From: Owenweeksia sp.
GTDB taxonomy: Bacteria > Bacteroidota > Bacteroidia > Flavobacteriales > Schleiferiaceae
DNA length: 64,000 nt
Reading direction: 5' to 3'
Assembly (NCBI GenBank): GCA_002695025.1
Contig: NZNV01000028.1
Coordinates: 62,001 to 126,000, forward strand
Positions 60,340 to 64,000 of the stretch are shown here, piece by piece. The number at the start of each line of letters is the position of its first letter. Positions within the stretch are counted from its first letter, which is position 1. Below the pieces are notes generated by a model, which was not told the origin of the DNA, did not search any database, and worked only from the letters and a program-made list of their open reading frames with translations. Both the position numbers and the translations under genes were made by a program.

Positions 60340-61686
60340 ATGAATCTCGATCTCCTCCGTAAATACGATGTGCCCGTTCCCCGTTATACCAGCTATCCCA
60401 CCGTGCCGCTTTGGGATACTTCTGAAACATCAGCCGGGCGCTGGATGCAGCATGTACAAATGAGCTTTAAGCGGAATAAAGAGATCAGCCTGTATATACA
60501 CCTGCCGTATTGTGAGGCTTTGTGTACCTATTGCGGTTGCAATAAGCACATTACCAAAAACCACCTGGTGGAGATACCCTACGTAAATGCGGTGTTGAAG
60601 GAATGGAAGATGTACACCGATCGGCTGCCGGAAAAACCGGTGATCCGCGAAATACACCTGGGGGGAGGCACACCCACCTTTTTTGCTCCTGAAAATCTGG
60701 AGTTGCTGGTCCGCGGGCTTTTAAAAGATGCGGAATTGGCTCCCGTACGCAGTCTGAGTTTTGAGGCACATCCTGCCAGTACCACTACCGAGCATTTAAA
60801 GACGTTGCGGCAACTTGGTTTTAACCGCATCAGCATTGGAGTACAGGATTTTGATGCCGAGGTGATGCGGGTGATCAACCGTTTCCAAACGGTGGAAGAA
60901 GTGCGAAAAGTAACGGAAGAGGCCAGGACTTTGGGTTATGAATCCATCAATTACGATTTGATCTATGGATTACCATTGCAAACTCCGGCTCATATTGAGC
61001 GTAACCTGGAGCAGATCGCCCAACTGAAACCGGATCGTATTGCTTTTTACAGCTATGCGCATATTCCGGAAGTGAAGAAGGCGCAACGCGCCTATTCCGA
61101 AAAGGACCTGCCCACGGGTATGGATAAGCTGAACCTGTATCAATTAGGCAAATCCGGACTGGAAAAACTGGGTTATAAGGAGATCGGGATGGATCACTTT
61201 GCGCTGCCTGGCGATGAATTGTATAGGGCTGCCAAACAGCAAAAGCTTCATCGTAATTTTATGGGCTACACTCCTTTTCATACCGAGTTATGCATTGCAT
61301 TAGGTGCCAGCTCCATCAGTGACAGCTGGACGGCTTACGCCCAGAATGAAAAAACGCTGAAGGAATACCTGCGCAGGATCCGGGAAGAGGACCTCCCACC
61401 CATCATCAAAACTCATTTCCTCACCGAAGAGGATCAAACCATTCGCAGGCAGATCCTGGACCTGATCTGCCATTACCAAGCCCATTGGCTGGACCGCAGG
61501 GCTGATTTCACTTTCTCCCTGCAACAGGCTTTCTCCAAACTGGAACAGGACGGTCTGATCAAGATCTTCCCCTACCAGGTGAAAGTAACGGCAAGGGGTA
61601 AGAGTTTTATCCGCAACATCTGCCGGGTGCTGGATAAACGGATGGATCGGGATGTGCAGGAAAGAATATTTAGTAAGGCGGTTTGA
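60340..61686 (+). CDS. hemN: Oxygen-independent coproporphyrinogen III oxidase
   Basis: Radical-SAM enzyme of 448 residues that decarboxylates two propionates of coproporphyrinogen III to give protoporphyrinogen IX in haem synthesis. The N-terminus YDVPVPRYTSYPTVPLWD is diagnostic of true HemN. The iron-sulfur motif is C-x3-C-x2-C in LPYCEALCTYCGCNKH (about residues 53-62), with GGGTPTFF near 108. FNRISIGVQDFDAEVMRVIN and YDLIYGLPLQTP are typical. Length is right, with no truncation. Own promoter; the lipoproteins downstream have their own. Confidence 0.95.
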   Translation: MNLDLLRKYDVPVPRYTSYPTVPLWDTSETSAGRWMQHVQMSFKRNKEISLYIHLPYCEALCTYCGCNKHITKNHLVEIPYVNAVLKEWKMYTDRLPEKPVIREIHLGGGTPTFFAPENLELLVRGLLKDAELAPVRSLSFEAHPASTTTEHLKTLRQLGFNRISIGVQDFDAEVMRVINRFQTVEEVRKVTEEARTLGYESINYDLIYGLPLQTPAHIERNLEQIAQLKPDRIAFYSYAHIPEVKKAQRAYSEKDLPTGMDKLNLYQLGKSGLEKLGYKEIGMDHFALPGDELYRAAKQQKLHRNFMGYTPFHTELCIALGASSISDSWTAYAQNEKTLKEYLRRIREEDLPPIIKTHFLTEEDQTIRRQILDLICHYQAHWLDRRADFTFSLQQAFSKLEQDGLIKIFPYQVKVTARGKSFIRNICRVLDKRMDRDVQERIFSKAV

Positions 61687-61692
61687 GAAAGG

Positions 61693-61721
61693 TTGAGCTA
61701 AATTTGCATAAATTATATTTG
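61693..61721 (+). promoter_or_regulatory. Promoter of the tandem lipoprotein pair
   Basis: TTG at 61693-61695, an 18-bp spacer and TATATTTG at 61714-61721, a perfect TAnnTTTG box, 20 bp before the ATG. This is one of the best matches to the Bacteroidota consensus in the window. Confidence 0.65.
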
Positions 61722-61741
61722 CAAAGTCTTAACCTGATCAA

Positions 61742-62530
61742 ATGAAGTTACATCACAGATTTATTGTTCTGCTGTCAAGCAGTTTTTTACTATTCCCATC
61801 TTGTAATAAGGAAGATATAGAGCAGGTAGCAGATACCTATAAAGCTCCGGAAAAAATAATCTTTGGTGAAACGGGGAATCTGGACGCTTTAGTTTACAAA
61901 TTCGATTTACCTCTAATACTAGAGCCTGACTCTGCAGATGGATTAATGACATTTGATATAGACCTTACCTCGGATGAGGTGGATGATATAGCGTTCAGTG
62001 TATCTGATAAGTTAGATCCATCCACTCACATTAGGCTTTCCGCAGTTTATGCATTAAATGACTCTTTACAAATACTACTGGCCGTTCAGGCAGATACAAA
62101 CTTTATAAGTTACGATTATCAGAATCCTGATATTCCGCCTCAATTTGAAAGTGTTTATTACAACCGTCTTTCCGGTTTTAATAGTTTATCCGGTAACGAT
62201 GAAGTAGCTTCTGTAAATAATGCTACATGGCCTGCTCCATTTGACAGATCCACTGAATTAAGCCTTGTAGATAATAACAATCTACAGTGGAGAGAGAGTA
62301 CCTCCTTCTCCATTTCAATGGTTTCAAGAAGTGATATCAATGGCCCTATGTATAGGATTATTCAGAGAGGAGAGTGGAACGAGCTTGAGGAGAAATACTT
62401 CCTTTATAGAATAAAAAATGGTAAGAAATCCAGGTACGGGTGGTTTAAGATAGGAAAGAGCAACTTTGGATACCTGGAAATCCTGGAATATTGCTACTTT
62501 GAAAAAATTCCGGTAACCAAATTTATTTAA
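61742..62530 (+). CDS. Lipoprotein, first of a tandem paralog pair
   Basis: Lipoprotein of 262 residues. The signal ends at FPSCNKED (Cys 21). The mature part (VADTYKAPEKIIFGETGNLD; FDIDLTSDEVDDIAFSV; VYYNRLSGFNSLSGNDEVAS; then RYGWFKI and EILEYCYFEKIPV) matches the next gene along its whole length. No family is recognised. A Cys near the C-terminus (LEYCYFEK) is shared with the paralog. Co-transcribed with it, 30 bp apart. Confidence 0.7.
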   Translation: MKLHHRFIVLLSSSFLLFPSCNKEDIEQVADTYKAPEKIIFGETGNLDALVYKFDLPLILEPDSADGLMTFDIDLTSDEVDDIAFSVSDKLDPSTHIRLSAVYALNDSLQILLAVQADTNFISYDYQNPDIPPQFESVYYNRLSGFNSLSGNDEVASVNNATWPAPFDRSTELSLVDNNNLQWRESTSFSISMVSRSDINGPMYRIIQRGEWNELEEKYFLYRIKNGKKSRYGWFKIGKSNFGYLEILEYCYFEKIPVTKFI

Positions 62531-62560
62531 CTCCAGGCTTTTACATCTCAATTGTATACG

Positions 62561-63346
62561 ATGAAGTTTAAGAGAAACCTTCTATTGGCAAGCAGTATTT
62601 TAATTCTTAATGTTTCTTGTAAGAAGGAGCAAATGAATGGTACTACCGATACGTATGAAGCCCCACAGAAAATGACTCTTGGGAAATCAAATAACCTTGG
62701 GGCGGAGGTACAACAGCTAAATCCGCCTTTGGTGATTAATCCTGGTCCGGGCGAGGGACTCAAGACTTGGGAAATTGATCTTACTTCCGATGGGAAGGAT
62801 GACATAGAATTGGGGGTTGGCGACTTTGTTAAAAATGAAGGTGGATTCAAAAATTCTTTTTGTTTTGCCTGGAATGATTCTGTAGAATTTCTTTCGGCTC
62901 TTTATACTGACACTTTTTTCTATAGTACCAACACTCAAAACCCGCTGATCCCTCCTGGTTATAATAGGGTTTATTACAATAGTTTTTCGGGGTTTGATAG
63001 TTTTTCAAATAATGACGAAATAGAATCCATAAAGGATCAATTCTATGTAGTTCCCTTTAATAAGGGGGATGAAATTGATCTGGGAAATGCTGATCTCTAC
63101 TGGGTTAAAACATCAGATTTTAGCGGTTTGGTTTCAGCAAGATCAGGTGGCACCCTTAGTACTACTTATGAATATGTAGGGAGAGGCTTTTGGCATGGTT
63201 TAAATGACAAATACCTGGTATTCAGAATTAGGAAAGGCCAGGAGTTTCGTTATGGCTGGATACTGATAAGTACAACGGAATATAGTAAACTTGAGGTGTT
63301 TGAATACTGTTACTTTAATAAGATCGCCTATAATACTTATTTGTAA
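62561..63346 (+). CDS. Lipoprotein, second of a tandem paralog pair
   Basis: Lipoprotein of 261 residues; the ATG giving MKFKRNLLLASSILILNVSC is chosen (Cys 20) over a TTG nine bases up. Shared segments with the upstream gene are TDTYEAPQKM, EIDLTSDGKDDIELGV, RVYYNSFSGFDSFSNNDEIE, then FRYGW and LEVFEYCYFNKI. The two arose by duplication and have since diverged well over half of their positions, judged by eye. Function unknown. Confidence 0.7.
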   Translation: MKFKRNLLLASSILILNVSCKKEQMNGTTDTYEAPQKMTLGKSNNLGAEVQQLNPPLVINPGPGEGLKTWEIDLTSDGKDDIELGVGDFVKNEGGFKNSFCFAWNDSVEFLSALYTDTFFYSTNTQNPLIPPGYNRVYYNSFSGFDSFSNNDEIESIKDQFYVVPFNKGDEIDLGNADLYWVKTSDFSGLVSARSGGTLSTTYEYVGRGFWHGLNDKYLVFRIRKGQEFRYGWILISTTEYSKLEVFEYCYFNKIAYNTYL

Positions 63347-63389
63347 AAGTAGTCTGTTTCAACCAAAGAATACCTTGCCTTAAAAGTTA

Positions 63390-63397
63390 TACCTTTG
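63390..63397 (+). promoter_or_regulatory. -7 box for the AraC-type regulator
   Basis: TACCTTTG is a perfect TAnnTTTG box, 25 bp before the ATG at 63423. No TTG lies at a good -33 distance. Confidence 0.4.
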
Positions 63398-63422
63398 AAT
63401 TTTGCAAATAAGAATTCGAAGG

Positions 63423-64000
63423 ATGAGCCTGTCCCACATAACTTCATTGGAAGAATTCTATAAGGATGCCGAAAAGTTTTCCGGCAAATCGGTAGAAGAG
63501 TTGCTGCCTCCCGGTATTACCAGGGACGTAGGGCATTTCAATGTTTTTGACCTGGCCGATACCATTCAAAAAGTAAGGCGTAATAACCAGATGCCCTACA
63601 ACCGCAGGGCCTATTACAAGATCAGTCTTATCCGGGGGCGAAACCGGGCGGAATATGCGGATAAGGTGGTTCAGGTGGAAAAGAACGCGCTGCTTTTTGG
63701 TACACCCCGGGTGCCCTATCATTGGATACCGCAGGACGAGAATCAATCGGGTTCCTTTTGTGTGTTCTCACCGGAATTTATGTTGAAGAATAAAAGCGGA
63801 GTAGTGCTGGATGATCTACCCATCTTCCAGGCGGGCGGATATCCCATATTTGAGATCTCCGATGAACAAGCCGAGGAACTGTCCCTGATCTACCGGAAGA
63901 TGGAGCGTGAAATTGCTTCGGATTACGAATTTAAATACGATCTGCTGCGCACCTATGTGCTGGAGCTTGTCCATCAGGGGCAGAAATTACAACCCGCTTC
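63423..64000 (+). CDS. AraC-family regulator, N-terminal part (cut by window)
   Basis: The open frame from ATG 63423 reaches the window edge (192 codons and two bases). It begins MSLSHITSLEEFYKDAEK and then follows the Bacteroidota AraC pattern: HFNVFDLADTIQKVRRNNQM, YNRRAYYKISLIRGRNRAEY, then FGTPRVPYHWIPQDENQSG and SFCVFSPEFM, which is the cupin-like sensor part. The HTH lies beyond the window edge. The next C-terminal residues (YEFKYDLLRTYVLELVHQG) are the usual linker helix. The target is unknown. Confidence 0.82.
   Translation, partial: MSLSHITSLEEFYKDAEKFSGKSVEELLPPGITRDVGHFNVFDLADTIQKVRRNNQMPYNRRAYYKISLIRGRNRAEYADKVVQVEKNALLFGTPRVPYHWIPQDENQSGSFCVFSPEFMLKNKSGVVLDDLPIFQAGGYPIFEISDEQAEELSLIYRKMEREIASDYEFKYDLLRTYVLELVHQGQKLQPA

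Overview
The window looks like a Bacteroidota chromosome segment (Flavobacteriia or Cytophagia-like). At least four proteins carry type IX secretion (T9SS) C-terminal sorting domains, the two-component pair is a beta-propeller (Reg_prop) kinase with a LytTR regulator, and several promoters fit the Bacteroidota pattern TTG-N16-21-TAnnTTTG. Shine-Dalgarno sequences are poor and many lipoproteins have unknown function. No rRNA, CRISPR array, intact tRNA, transposase or integrase was seen.

Layout. (1) 1-6.6 kb, minus strand: a heavy-metal (Cu/Ag type) RND efflux operon, HYC_CC_PP protein > CusA > TolC-like > CusB, with the last gene cut by the window edge. (2) 7-11.9 kb, minus strand: three secreted T9SS proteins (BNR/sialidase-like, redoxin, NHL-repeat) behind a broken cytochrome-c-peroxidase gene. 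(3) 11.9-18.3 kb: a decaying metal/stress region with an RND-pump remnant, an intact copper-storage four-helix protein, an SDR oxidoreductase, an MGH1-like glycosidase, an SPW/VKOR membrane protein, a frameshifted membrane-protein gene and a GNAT gene split by an amber codon. (4) 18.4-31.1 kb: a defence island with the AbiE toxin-antitoxin pair, then a tightly packed five-gene operon (XRE regulator, OLD-type ATPase/TOPRIM nuclease, type III methylase, type III restriction helicase-nuclease, SIR2-like protein), an AbiV-like gene with an unknown partner, a 0.9-kb hairpin-rich non-coding stretch, and a HEPN (RX4H) protein of ApeA-like layout. (5) 31.2-33.9 kb: a compact module with a nested inverted repeat, a DUF6943 protein, two tiny membrane proteins, a 251-residue beta-rich protein and a small HTH-like protein. 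It ends at the 3' fragment of a tRNA-Pro-like gene with its own terminator, a probable attachment site marking the right edge of an integrated element. (6) 34.5-64 kb: ordinary chromosome, with a GH5 glycosidase, large T9SS proteins, an SPFH-like lipoprotein, two JmjC/cupin proteins, the LytTR/kinase pair, a SUMF1-like lipoprotein, an MBL-rhodanese sulfur protein, a LuxR regulator, a 907-residue envelope protein, DinB, hemN and tandem duplicated lipoproteins.

How it fits together. The left part handles metal and oxidative stress and is losing genes: four or five broken genes lie within about 7 kb. The centre is anti-phage cargo. Its operon joins three enzymatic activities (methylation and cleavage, OLD nuclease, SIR2 NAD-type effector) under one XRE regulator with its own inverted-repeat operator, which makes it the best candidate here for a composite defence system. 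The 31.2-33.9 kb module next to the tRNA fragment is the best candidate for an undescribed small mobile element. The right part adds two unexplained regulatory arrays: three AAATAATA motifs exactly 21 bp apart, and three 16-bp palindromes exactly 22 bp apart. All family names are from reading the sequence; no database search was run.
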